From contig NC_026656.2 in the NCBI RefSeq assembly GCF_000004075.3, positions 8,866,001 through 8,930,000 of the forward strand: DNA of 64,000 nt, read 5' to 3'. The translations under genes and the position numbers were made by a program. The number at the start of each line of letters is the position of its first letter. The first letter of the stretch is position 1. This document shows, in pieces, positions 46,480 to 58,441 of the stretch. The notes beneath the pieces were generated by a model. The model saw only the letters and a list, made by a program, of their open reading frames with translations. It searched no databases and was not told the origin of the DNA. This stretch comes from Cucumis sativus. Taxonomy: Eukaryota > Streptophyta > Magnoliopsida > Cucurbitales > Cucurbitaceae.

Positions 46480-48249
46480 GAAAAGAAAGGAGGTTGTTCG
46501 AGTTGAAGAAGTTACAACGGCTCGGCGTCATCGTCTTTCCAGTTCGGAACAACTGTAAAAAGCCTCAAGAAACCATTGGAATACCTTCCTCTCTTCGTCT
46601 TTCTTACAAAAAAGAAAGAAAAGGGTTCAGATTCTCAGAATTGAAGCGAGAAGAAGAAAAAAAGAAGGTGAGGCTTTGAGATCATGAGATGTAATGAAAA
46701 TTGATAATTGGGGAAAATAATTGGTTTTATTAAAATTTACACTCTTTATGGAAAATATTAGAAATAATATCAGATCTCTTAAACTTTAAAATATCAAATA
46801 AGTTCTAAGCTTTTTATTTTTATTTCTTTTACATTTTTTTCATACTTGATGTCTGTGTATCATTAACAAATTTAGTACACATCTACCTTAATTTCAGCCA
46901 TGTTCTTTCTATTTTAGAGGTGGATGTTCCATTTCCATCCCCGAAATTTGATCTACTCAGAAAAAATCCCATTAACTTTAGACATTCAATTATGTGTCTA
47001 CTAAATTTGTGAATTTTAAAATGATTAAATATGTCATGAATTGTTAGGTATTAAAGAGAATGTTTTGGTGAAATATAGATATAAAATCGAAAATTTAGAC
47101 ATCTATTAACACTTTTATGAATAAAAAATTGGTAAAATTGAAATTTTCAACTACCCATATAATGTTTTTTTTTAAAAAAAAAAATCTAATTGAAATTCAC
47201 GGTTTTATGAGGGGGGAAATTGAATTTTTTTTTAATTGATGATGCTTGTCAAAAAAAAATGCATAAATCAATTACAGGTTTTGAGTTTTAACGAAGTTTT
47301 GTTATAATGTTGGTATTAACCATGGCTGGTTTCTTTCTCTTCATAGCATAGTGACTCCCACTTCCTGTAGACAATTGGGTTAAGAAGCACTAATGTGCTC
47401 TGACCTTTGTGTGTTTTTTAGTTCCACGAATGTGAAGTGAAGATTGGAAAGTCTAACATCGTGTTGAACCAATTAGTTAGAGTACATAATAAAGTGTTAA
47501 AAAGGTGATTGATTAAGCCTATAATTAATTGGAGTATGTTTATGCTTTGCCATTGCCATACACCAAAGTGCGAGCTACCTAAGATGATAATCTCATTTTG
47601 GAGGGTGACTCATTTACCCATATTGTTATTGCCTTCTTTTAAAAGATAAGGTACATAAAAGTAGATTACAAACGGGCAAAGATGGAGTGAGTAGTAGTGG
47701 AGCTGTGCTCTAGGGTGGGGGTGGGGCGGGTTCACCTCACCTTTCGTTTTATAACTAACTACTTTGATTAAGATACTGAAAATTCGAGAAGAAAAACGCA
47801 CTCAATTCTCTAGAGAAAGTAATATATTTTATAATAACTTTAGTCGTCTATTATTTTTCTTCCCCTTTGGTCTTCTTCATAATTGTTTAAGAAATTGCGC
47901 ATTAACTATTAACTTAGCTGAATTCTAAAATTGACTAAAATGCAATGTCGAGTCAGACAAATTGCAGAAAAACTTTCCTAGAAGATTGTGGGGTAAAAAC
48001 AATTTAAAAAATGGCAGAAGAGAAATTAAAACTTAGATTAAAAACATTTAACCCTCAGCAGTATCCAACAATTTAATGTCTCAAAATGACTCAAAACAGC
48101 ATACCAAAATTAAAAAGAGAAAAAACACAAAACCAGACATGTAAACTAAATAAATAAGAACCACTAAGAGTACCAAAAACCAAAAGTCTCATATTTTGCA
48201 TATTAAAACCATGTTTTCTCAATGACACAACGCAGGCTTGATTGATCAC
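46480..48249. other. Intergenic between VPS38-like start and EF1A end
   Basis: It holds the 5' leader and promoter of the VPS38-like gene, the 3' region of EF1A and no recognisable gene. Poly(T)/poly(A) stretches lie near 47170-47260. Confidence 0.45.
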
Positions 48250-50118
48250 CTATTTCTTCTTCACAGCGGACTTGGTGACCTTGGCTCCTGTTGGGTCCTT
48301 CTTCTCCACACTCTTGATAACACCAACAGCAACGGTTTGACGCATATCACGGACAGCAAATCGACCCAATGGTGGGTATGTAGAGAAGGTCTCCACAACC
48401 ATGGGTTTGGTTGGAATCATCTTAACCATACCGGCATCTCCATTCTTCAAGAACTTGGGCTCCTTCTCAAGCTCCTTAGCAGATCGACGATCGATTTTGG
48501 TGAGGATCTCAGCGAACTTAACAGCAATGTGGGAAGTGTGGCAATCAAGGACTGGAGCATAACCATTACCAATCTGACCAGGGTGGTTCATGATGATAAC
48601 CTGAGATGTAAAGTTAGCAGCTTCCTTGGCAGGGTCATCCTTGGAGTTTGAGGCAACGAAACCACGCTTGAGATCCTTGACAGCAACGTTCTTGACGTTG
48701 AAGCCAACATTGTCACCTGGCAAAGCTTCTGGGAGAGACTCGTGGTGCATTTCAACAGACTTAACTTCAGTGGTCAGTCCAGTTGGTCCGAAGGTAACAA
48801 CCATACCAGGCTTGAGGACACCAGTTTCAACACGTCCAACAGGGACAGTTCCAATACCACCAATCTTGTAAACGTCCTGAAGTGGGAGACGGAGGGGCTT
48901 GTCTGAGGGCCTCTTGGGCTCAGAGATCAAGTCAAGAGCCTCAAGAAGGGTTGGTCCCTTGTACCAATCAAGGTTGGTGGACCTCTCAATCATGTTGTCA
49001 CCCTCGAAACCAGAGATGGGAACGAAGGGGATTTTGTCTGGGTTGTATCCGACCTTCTTGAGGTATGATGAGACTTCCTTCACAATTTCATCGTACCTTG
49101 CCTTGGAGTATTTGGGTGTGGTGGCATCCATCTACAGAAGACAACAATGAAAGGCAACACAAAGATACATTAGAAATTGGATTAACTCATGGCAAAATTT
49201 GAATGCTATATGAAAATTTTAATTAATAAACTAGAAAGTTAAAACAGTAAGAAATGGAATATCGAACACTCTATTAACAACTAAGAATATTAAATGTTGC
49301 ATTATTAGCAAAGTATCAGTGTCTATTATATGGGGAGAGAGGGGGATTTGAACCCCCATTGATTCTTCGAAAAGAACCACACCAGTTTTAGGACCGGAGC
49401 CAACACCCAAATGGCCATTCTCTCCTCGTGAAAACAGAATTTAATGACTAATAAAGTGAACACAAATCATAGTCAGGACAATGATAAATAAGTCCATAGA
49501 TGCCAACAAATAGCCACATTGCATCTTCACTATGAATGTGACCCTCTATCAGATTGATAACATGTATTATATTGTCGAATTTAACAACTATTAAATGCAT
49601 AAAGAAACTCAAACATGCAAGAACGTAATATAAAAAATGAATGAATGTATAACAACCTTGTTGCAGCAGCAGATCATTTGCTTGACACCAAGGGTGAAAG
49701 CAAGAAGAGCGTGCTCACGGGTCTGACCATCCTTGGAAATACCAGCCTCAAAACCACCAGTGGTGGAGTCAATAATGAGGACAGCACAGTCAGCCTGTGA
49801 GGTTCCAGTAATCATGTTCTTGATAAAGTCACGATGTCCGGGAGCATCAATGACTGTGCAGTAGTACTTGGTGGTCTCAAACTTCCACAGGGCAATGTCA
49901 ATGGTAATACCACGTTCACGCTCTGCCTTAAGTTTGTCGAGCACCCAAGCATACTTGAATGACCTCTTGTTCATCTCAGCGGCTTCCTTCTCGAATCTCT
50001 CAATCACACGCTTGTCAATCCCTCCAAGCTTGTAGATAAGATGACCAGTGGTGGTCGACTTTCCAGAGTCGACATGGCCAATAACCACGATGTTGATATG
50101 AGTCTTTTCTTTACCCAT
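48250..50118 (-). CDS. EF1A: Elongation factor 1-alpha (eEF1A)
   Basis: Coding exons on the minus strand are 50118-49657 (154 codons) and 49131-48250 (294 codons with stop), giving 447 residues, the standard plant length. GTP-binding motifs are all present: GHVDSGKS (14-21), DAPGH (91-95) and NKMD (153-156). The intron at 49656-49132 falls inside NKMD, between Lys154 and Met155. Domains 2 and 3 are complete ([42 protein letters not shown]), and the Lys-rich end KSAVKKK is typical. The protein carries aminoacyl-tRNA to the ribosome. No frame damage is seen. Strong, broad expression is expected from the promoter and 5' UTR intron. Confidence 0.98.
49334..49425 (-). tRNA. Plastid-type tRNA-Ser(UGA)-like sequence in the EF1A intron (probably a pseudogene)
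   Basis: A class-II tRNA-like fold of 92 nt on the host gene's sense strand. The acceptor stem GGAGAGA/TCTCTCC pairs perfectly. The T arm GGGGG-TTCAAAT-CCCCC is intact and contains a good Pol III B box (GGTTCAAATCC). A long variable arm is present (GGTTCTT...AAGAATC). The overall pattern resembles chloroplast trnS-UGA. The anticodon arm CCGGT-CCTAAA-ACTGG has lost one base compared with CTTGAAA, and the D arm (GGCCATTTGGG) is altered, so charging as Ser is unlikely. I infer a plastid-derived insertion. The comparison with plastid trnS is from memory. Confidence 0.65.
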
Positions 50119-50870
50119 TTGGTATTAATCGAACTGCAAACAAAGAAACAAAGAAAGGATAAGAACTCCCTACGTACGAAATCGTTAACATAACAGCAAA
50201 GAATTAGACAGAAAACAAATCAACTGATATTTTACGCATAATCGATATAAACAACATCCTAAAAAGTAACATGACAATAGAAGATCTAATAACCCTAAAG
50301 TTACGCATAACAGTACATGTCGAAGGGTTTACAACAACATAAACACACCAGAAACAACCTAATCAACAAATCTAGAAAAACCAATTTCAAAAGAAAAAAT
50401 AGAAGCTAAATCTCAGCTATGAAACAACATATACGTAACGTCAGATTTCACAATATTATTGAACATCCATAGAAAGATGTAAATCAGAAAAGAAAAAAAA
50501 AGACAAGGCATGCCATCTATTGCCGAACACCTAAGATGCTATAAGTTTATGAAAAAAAACCATACATTAACTCAAAGTTTAACCAAGATCCGTAAAGGGT
50601 CATCAATTTACAACGTAATAATTCTAGATCTGACTTAAAACATTAAAACAGGCATACAAAACAAATCAAGGAAGAAATATGACATGCTTATGCCTTATAA
50701 TTGCATAAAAGTTGCAAAGAAATGAATCATCAAAAGAGAAACATGAAATAAAAAACAAAACAAGGAAGAGGATTAAGAATCGAAAGCTTACCCACAAGAA
50801 TTTGCAGAGAAATCAAAAGAAAGAAGCAGCCTAAATTTCACGCAGGAGCAAGCAGCGAGGTATTTGCAAT
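50119..50870 (-). promoter_or_regulatory. EF1A 5' UTR with leader intron
   Basis: On the minus strand the leader ends TTCTTGTGG at 50792, then GTAAGCTTTCG opens an intron. It closes with TTTGTTTGCAG at 50134, and 15 nt of leader (50133-50119) precede the ATG. The intron is 658 nt (50791-50134). A long leader intron in this place is characteristic of plant EF1A genes and commonly raises expression. Confidence 0.85.
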
Positions 50871-50882
50871 AAGGTTTATGGT

Positions 50883-50912
50883 ATATTTATAGCCAAAGAG
50901 CGTCTAGGGTTT
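50883..50912 (-). promoter_or_regulatory. EF1A TATA box and telo-box
   Basis: On the minus strand AAACCCTA (50912-50905) lies just upstream of CTATAAATA (50891-50883). The pair is typical of plant promoters of translation genes. Confidence 0.75.
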
Positions 50913-50949
50913 CTATGAGACCGTGGTATCGCTTTTATTTAATTTTACA

Positions 50950-52440
50950 ATTATACCCCTCGATCTTGAAACATAATTACGATAATAACCCTTGATTTGT
51001 TGCCCTAATTCCTCTTCTTCGACGGATATACTTTTGAGGCGCAGTCGTACGGCAGACCACAAGATTGAGAAGCCGCGACCATCATTTTTCTTTTTCTTTT
51101 TTTTTTTGTTTTCCTTTTTTGAAAATTTACGAAATTGGTTGTTCGAAATTAAATTCTATTTAAAAAAGAACTTAAAAGTCTATGACTCTATTGTATATTT
51201 TTGGAATATTGCGTACTACTTAGGATATATGCGTTTTCAAATTATATTCTCTATAAATAACAATTTAGACATTCATTTTTTTTTGTTTAAAACCATTTCA
51301 ATATATATAGTTCTTTATCTATACTCTTTATAAATCTAAAAACACAGTTATAGTTATTTTTCCTATTTTACCAAGTAGATTAGATTAGATAGTTTACAAT
51401 TTATTAAGTTTTAAATAGTTTACAAATTATTAATTTTAAAATAGTATTTGGACTAGAATGAGTGGATTTGTTTTCATTTTTCTAACATTTGATTTAAGGT
51501 GTCATCAAATAAAATTTTAAATTTTAATTTTAGATAGTTATTGTGATGTTTTATAAAATAATTATTATTATTATTATTATTATTACATTTAAATAAGTAA
51601 GTAATGTCCAATTATGCAAATTACAATAAAGGTAACCTTATTAATTTACTAGTAAATCTCATATTTTTTTTAATTTAAAGTTTGATTTTGGATTTTTTTT
51701 TTTTAATACTTAGGGTGGACCTTCATTTTGAAACTGATATTATAAATACTATGTCTCTAAAAAAAATTTATTACTCTTTTGAATTTTGAGAAAAGATATA
51801 TTCAATTGAATTAAAATAATCATTAACTTTAAGATGAAAAATGTGTTATATTCTAAATAAACAAATGGGGAACCATGGAAGTTTTTAGTCCGAGGTTAGA
51901 AAACTATTATTACAAATTGTGATTAAATTATAGAATTACAATTGTTGAGCTTTTAGTTCTTACTTTGTTTGTATTATTTTAATACATAATAGATAATTAA
52001 TTAATTGTAAACTATGATTTACTCTACAATTATTCTCTCCCCATCAAAGGATAAATAGGTTGGGTGAGTTAAAAAGGAGACTTTTTGGACTTACCCAAAC
52101 TTTTTTATTGGCAAATTGCAAGATCTTCCATCCAATTTTAAAATTGGGGTACTGTTATTTATTTATTTTTGTTTACTCTTTTTAAATATATTTTTTATTG
52201 ACTTACTCAATATATATTAATAACTAAAATTTCATAAAACTCAAATATTATGAATTTTTAGAAAAATAGAAAAAAATGACGAACAAAACTACTCAGATAA
52301 ATTTTATTATAATTGATTTTTGTCAAATGTTCTATTTTTTATAACTTTTCAATATTTAAATACCAAATTCCAACAAACTATGAATTTCATAATAATATAT
52401 ATGAATTATAGCATTTGTAAGTTATAATATATATTTTTAA
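50950..52440. other. AT-rich intergenic sequence
   Basis: No gene is recognised. The 113-codon frame at 50992-51333 is a Phe/Leu/Ile-rich chance frame. A short (ATT)n tract is at 51562-51585. Confidence 0.45.
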
Positions 52441-52449
52441 TAATATTAG

Positions 52450-52625
52450 AAATTCGGACTGGACTGAGTCAACTCAAATTTTAAAAAATGTAACTCGAAT
52501 CCAACCCAACCCAAAAAACATAAAAAGAATTCAACACAACTAACCCTTACGATTTTGGTTGTGCAGTGTGAGTTGTTTGAATTGTCGATTATTTGAACAC
52601 CCCTAATGTTAAGATAAAAATGTTG
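52450..52625. repeat. Dispersed repeat, hAT-like end
   Basis: It contains CCAACCCAACCC motifs and ends ATTTGAACACCCCTAA. Its complement TTAGGGGTGTTCAAAT resembles hAT terminal repeats. It is akin in style to 560-1044. The opposite terminus was not identified. Confidence 0.35.
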
Positions 52626-52649
52626 AAACCTTAGACATTAAAATTACAA

Positions 52650-53850
52650 TATAAAATCATCTAATTCATATAGTTAGACATCCAATTATAAGAAACCCCT
52701 ACAAAGCTTTGACGAGCAAGTTTATGATTCCTTCTATTGATCTCATGAGATAAATTGAAAGAAGACTAAGTGAAAAGACTTAATACACCTCTAAATGGAT
52801 GAAGGAGACCACAAACTTTTAAAGAAGCCTCAGACACCTTATTTAGCATGTCAATTAGCATTGTGGAATTGAAAAAAACAAGGTGATCTAACACACTTAC
52901 ACCTTCTAACAAAATGTAAACTTTCAAAAACTATGCACATTTCTAAACAAATAGGAGATGCCATACTTAGCAACTTTGATCAAAGCATTGTTGTTTAAAA
53001 TCACCCTTTGTAGCCAATGATCTCTTCCTCAAGTACTTAATTTTACAACTTAGTATGTCAAAATGACTCAACATAGTTCCTCCAAACCATTCACACCCTT
53101 CAAGAGGTCAAAGCTCCGTCAAAAGGCATAAAATAATATTTTATTTATTCCACCTTAAACAAGCAGGACTTATTTCCTATTGATCATTTAATTTAATCTC
53201 CCTAAATTGTGCAAGCACCCACACAAGTCAAAAGCAAACTTATGGTCAAATAGGAGAAATAAGTCATCGACCCAATAGTATAACTCTCCTCGCCCCTAGA
53301 AAAAGATCCTAGAAGGGAGGATAAAATTAAAGTATGCTTCCATTGATTCAACAATGAACTCTAACACAAAACGGACAATGGACATTGCTATTTGTCTCTT
53401 TTAGATATTACAACGAATGGGACAAAACATTACGAAGAGTTCACCATATAAAGTTTTACTTTAGATTGAATATTGTCTTTCCACAATTTCTTCCACCATT
53501 TGGACCAAACCACTATCAAAAGATGATAGGCAATGGGTATTAAATAACTGAGCAACATTACACCCAAACTTATGTATCATTCTTATCAAAATGTTGCATT
53601 CATTCATCATTTTGAACCAAACCATTCAATGAGAGATATGACAACTTCACAACTAGTAAAAAATATCAAGATCTTAAACTTATCCACACCCCACTAGCCT
53701 TCAATTGTTATCAAAGACGAAACCATAATATTCAAATTTTCAATCTTCGAAATAGTTGACTTAAAAGATATTAGACGAAAAATCGAGAGGGTTATTAAAC
53801 ATTCAAACAGACTACCTACTTCCTACTTCCAACTTCCTTTTGAAGTCCCA
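52650..53850 (-). pseudogene. Degenerate LINE-like ORF2 end (zinc-binding RT region)
   Basis: The minus strand reads KKLWKDNIQSKVKLYM at about 53500-53440, then FVPFVVISKRDK and CPLSVLC. This is the spacing of the reverse-transcriptase zinc-binding region of plant LINE-like elements (WKxLWKxxxPxKxKxFxW, then CPxC). Stops and shifts are frequent. The rest (to 52650) is coding-like but unassigned. Confidence 0.4.
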
Positions 53851-54232
53851 ATTTCAAAAAGTTGAGACCTCGTATAATTTTGTTTAAAAAAGAAGTTATT
53901 ATTTTTATATGTTGCCAGACTACACTAAACCAGAGTGGGTAAATACTTGCCCTTTTAAATGTCCTCGTACTTAAGAATTGCGAATTACTCCTAACATATC
54001 TAACAAATTTTGTGAAACAAGCGTAATTAAATGTGATGAGAACATAAATAGGTTGTATTTTTTAACTTTTGTAGTTAAGTTGCACTTTTTGAGAATTTTA
54101 TCATTTAGTACAAAATTAGTACTTTTAAATGTAAAATGATTTAATTCATATCACAAGAAAGTTTTGTTAAAATTAAATGTTATTTTTTAGTGCACAATGG
54201 CATTCCATAGTAGTTAATAAATGAATTTTAGC

Positions 54233-54236
<4 letters not shown>

Positions 54237-54268
<32 letters not shown>
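54237..54268. repeat. (TA)n microsatellite
   Basis: An uninterrupted TA run of about 16 units. Confidence 0.95.
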
Positions 54269-54273
<5 letters not shown>

Positions 54274-54829
54274 TTTTCAATTATAGGACGTAGTAAATTA
54301 TGAATTTAAAAAATGAAAACACATTAACTCAATTGTTATACGTGAATTTAAATGCATAATTGTTACAAAATTGAGAGTGTAAAGACCATCACAAAGTAAA
54401 GTTAATATAATAAATTGCTACTTTCACCAGAGTTGAGAGATCAAATGAATATGTAACTTAAACAATCAATCCAGGAAATACATTGTATTTATTTATTTTT
54501 TTAATTTTGTTTTGACGTGATTAGTTCAACCCACCAACTCAATCAAGAAAAAAAAACTTTGACTTTACTCGGATATGCCATAGTTTTTAAACTTAATTGT
54601 TGTCCACCATAAGAGTGTTTAATAAATTTTATTTCTAAATTAAATAACTAGTGAAAATGTTGAATTAATTAATACTAAATTGATATAGTTAAATTATATG
54701 AACTAAGGTGGAATTACTATTTTAATAAATTTTCACATTGATAATTAAATTATAATTTATCAAATATATATTTAAAATTTTTAATTATCAGAAAAAAATA
54801 TTTTAAAAAGAATTATGATTTGAAGTTAA

Positions 54830-54960
54830 GGTTAGCAAAAATCTGTATGGGACCTGCCCCCAATTGAGGCCGGAAATCCCTAGTTTGACTATGGACATTA
54901 TTAAACTGGTCCACGAATTAGAGGTATTCCTACCCCATCCCATCCCCGTCCGGAATAATA
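54830..54960. repeat. Small GGGGATGGGG-type MITE-like repeat
   Basis: GGGACCTGCCCCCAATTGAG at one end and CCCCATCCCATCCCCGTCC at the other stand out in AT-rich DNA. They suggest a short non-autonomous element of the GC-rich, inverted-end type. No target duplication was identified. Confidence 0.35.
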
Positions 54961-57900
54961 TATATATGATATGTTTTTTATTAATAATTTAAATGTAAAA
55001 TTTTAATTTAAAAAAAAAAGAAGAAAATGGATGGTTTTCCTCTGCATAATAAAAATGTGAAAACATTAAAAAAAAAGGGTATATTACTGTAAAAATATTG
55101 TAATAATACATTTATTTAAAGGAGAATTGTTAAGAAATTGGGAAGTTATTAGAAAAGCTACCATTATCAGCTTTCACACTTTAATTTCAAATTTAAAAGT
55201 TAGAACTTTAAGTTCAATTTTGTTCCGGCCAACGGTTTACGAAGTTTTGGCTTTCTTTTTCTTTTTTCTTACCCAAAGTTTTGGCCTAGAGAAACTGCCA
55301 TTTTATTTTTAAAAATAGTGAAATGGCAATGCATTTCACTATATTTGAAAACATTTCTACAAATTTTCATCTAAAATAACTTATCAAATATATATTATTA
55401 TTCAAGTTTTTTTCTTCCAACTACAAAATCAAATTTTAAACAATCTTTCCCTCTTTCTAATTTTTTTTTCTTGAGCTTTTTTGTTTAAAATTATTATTGT
55501 ATGCTAGTCTTTTAATATTATCACTTTTTTTTAAAATATGCTCGGTAAAAATAAAATACTGAAATATTGAATTAAAAAATATTATCGATTTCAAAATTTA
55601 AAAGGCACAGATGTCCCTTTTGAAGAATAGTTGAAATTGAGTTGATTTTAAGCTACAAGTTACTAAACTAAATTTAGTAATATAAATAGTGTTTAATTTT
55701 AGATCAGTTATTTAAAATATATATTAAAATTTTTATTTGTTATTTGAAGAGGAGAGAGATGTTTTTAAAAATAGCAAAATATTAAAAATTATTTACATTT
55801 TTTTTGTTTTTTAATCCATAACAATTTTTTTAAAAAAAATCTACAATGATTTTGTTTAAATTAGATTTTTTTTACATATTTAAGTTAGTGGATTTTATTA
55901 TTTTAGAAAAAAAACACAAATCTAATCAAATCTAAACTATTTTATTCCAAATTTGTATGGTTATCCATATTTAAACAATTTTTGTATGATCTTTTATATT
56001 TTGTACGATAATAGTTTGAAAAAAATAACCTTTCAAATTATTAAAAGAAATAATTAATTTTGATAAATTTAAACTAGAAAAAACTTATGACAAGAATAGG
56101 AACAAAAAGATATAGAAATTAAAGAAATCAATAAAACTGAAAACACACAAAAATTACATGAAAAAACTCAATACTATACACATAAGTTTATCCCCGCCCT
56201 GATTACAAAAATATACTAAGTTTAAAGTGCTTCACATTGCAATCATTATAAACTAAAAGTATAATCTCATCGGTTCTTTTAAACTTCCAGGACAATTGTT
56301 CTTTTAATATATTGTCAAAATCTAACACATTGTATTGTTGCAGGATATTTGAAAAATTCACACAATTTATGTGACAACGATTATCTATATCACATTCCAA
56401 TATTTTTCCTTTCCATCATGTTTTCCAATGAACCATATTGAAATTAATGGCACAATTTCCAACTATTTATCTCACTCAAAAGTTCTTCAACCATGTCAAC
56501 ATAACTTCCACCACATATTTTGCATAACAATCATGTTAATGCATGTGTACAAACCTTGTGGAACTGGTAATACCATATCCTCTTTCGTGGTAACAACACT
56601 AGTTTGACTTGGAGTTTTTTCACGAACTTGCTCTATCAAGATAATCCATTTTCACGTGTTCGGATTGTTCGTTTTTTCAACAACTCTTTCTATATGAACT
56701 CCTTATTCATTTTCCAATTGCTAGTTGCTAGTACTTAATTATCTTTGGGTGCACACCCTTCAATCTTTAGTAATCTTCTCTAACAAAATTCAATATATAG
56801 TAGTCTTAGCAAAATCTAAATATTTATTTTTCATGTGTCTAAATTTGTTTTGTACATCCAAATTCTAAATTAAACGTAATAAGGCAATCCTAATTCTCAA
56901 TCCAAAGATCCAACCTATTAACGTAGCAAGAACATTTGAAATAAAAAGCTAACACATTCTTAAAATAATTTAGATCAACAAAGAGAAAGTTAAGATTATA
57001 TTACCTCTTAGATCAAAGATCTAGAATGAAGATTTGGAAATATTGTTCTAAATTGAGTCTCTCCGCAATCAAACTTGATCAATGTTAGATTGAATGGTTT
57101 GCACGCATTTTATCACAATAATTGCAAATTAAGAGAAACGTCTTGTTCTTACAAATGAAAGAATAAATACATTATATAGCATTGTAGAGATTCTATTATA
57201 ATTAATGAAAATACCAAAAGTCAAAATAAAACATTAAGTGTGTTTTCTATTGTTCAATAACTAATTTCCAACCACCATCTTTCATTCTAAGTTATTAATA
57301 AATAATTGAAAATACAATAAGAATGTAATATTAACTAAATCACGAGGTCTTCAAAGTGTTGGGTTCAAGGAAGCTGAATGTGTATCCCATTGTCTGCTTC
57401 AACAAAGAAAACACCGACATTCAATACCCCAAATGGTCCTTCGACATTCAATACCCCAATACACTGACCTATTGTACATGAAAAATGAATGACTGGTTAA
57501 TCTTTGATGGCTTTGATCTTGTAATTGGTTCGTATGGAACATCATGGTTCTTATCATAATGGCTAATCTCTACTAACTTGTATGAAAAACTCCGACCACC
57601 ACCTCCAAGCACTATCTCCATGAACTGCCACTGACCAAACTTTGACCACTATCTTCCCCTAACCATTAGTCATCGTCTTCGACAATCGTCGTTAACCTTT
57701 GACCACAGTTTTCCACTACATCCACTAGCTGACCTCCACTACCATCTTCATCGACATTACCAAACCAACCTCCAACAACCACATTTGGTGACCTTCGACT
57801 CTATTTTATGATGACCTCCACTTGTCAACCTCCAACCACCATTATCTCCTATAACGCTATTGGCCAGCATCATCCCAATGATCGTTGTCAACTCGAACTA

Positions 57901-58380
57901 TCACCTCTATTGAAAAGTTTGATTATACATATTTTATATATAACAAAACAAACAATATTTTACCTTAAAAACACTCTTGAAAAAGAGTTGCCAAACAATA
58001 TATATTTTTATTTTAAGAAAAACTTGAATTGAAATCAAAATTTTAAAATCAACAATTCATATTATAAAACTTTGGACAAATCGAAGTAACTCAATTGAAA
58101 TTAATTGCGTAAGTCAATGAAGAGTCAAAATTAAGTTAAAAATTGATTTAGTTTCTTGTAACTTTTTTTTTAAAGGTTTTGAATTTGAACTGTGGAGGTA
58201 CAAATGTAAATTAAACTAAGTTCATGTTTTATTGTAATTTATAGAAAATAAAATGCAATTAGAAAGTTGGTTTGATTAGATTAGGCGATGAATTGCGGTG
58301 CATTTTACCAAAACTATCTTTGTACTAAAGAGAAAGGCAACCGAATCCGAAAGAACACGGATCGATAGGCGGAAGGAAGA
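54961..58380. other. Intergenic, no gene seen
   Basis: It is AT-rich with no recognisable coding. 57590-57880 is a pyrimidine-rich, trinucleotide-like stretch of ACC, CCA and TCC words (for example CTCCAACCACC), GT-rich on the other strand and probably a decayed simple repeat. The end includes the promoter of the zinc-finger/UBA gene. Confidence 0.4.
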
Positions 58381-58441
58381 ATCCAATCCGCCGATTTGCT
58401 GCTAGGATTTCGATTCGAATCCAAGAATTTGGGTATCATCA

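Noticed and set aside
48238..49150. Plus-strand open frames over EF1A
   Set aside because: Shadows of the strongly biased EF1A coding sequence on the other strand.
50992..51333. 113-codon plus-strand frame with a Phe run
   Set aside because: Homopolymer and hydrophobic low complexity, no ATG context or domain.
57590..57880. Pyrimidine-rich, Pro/Thr-like coding impression
   Set aside because: No stable frame on either strand; looks like a decayed simple repeat.
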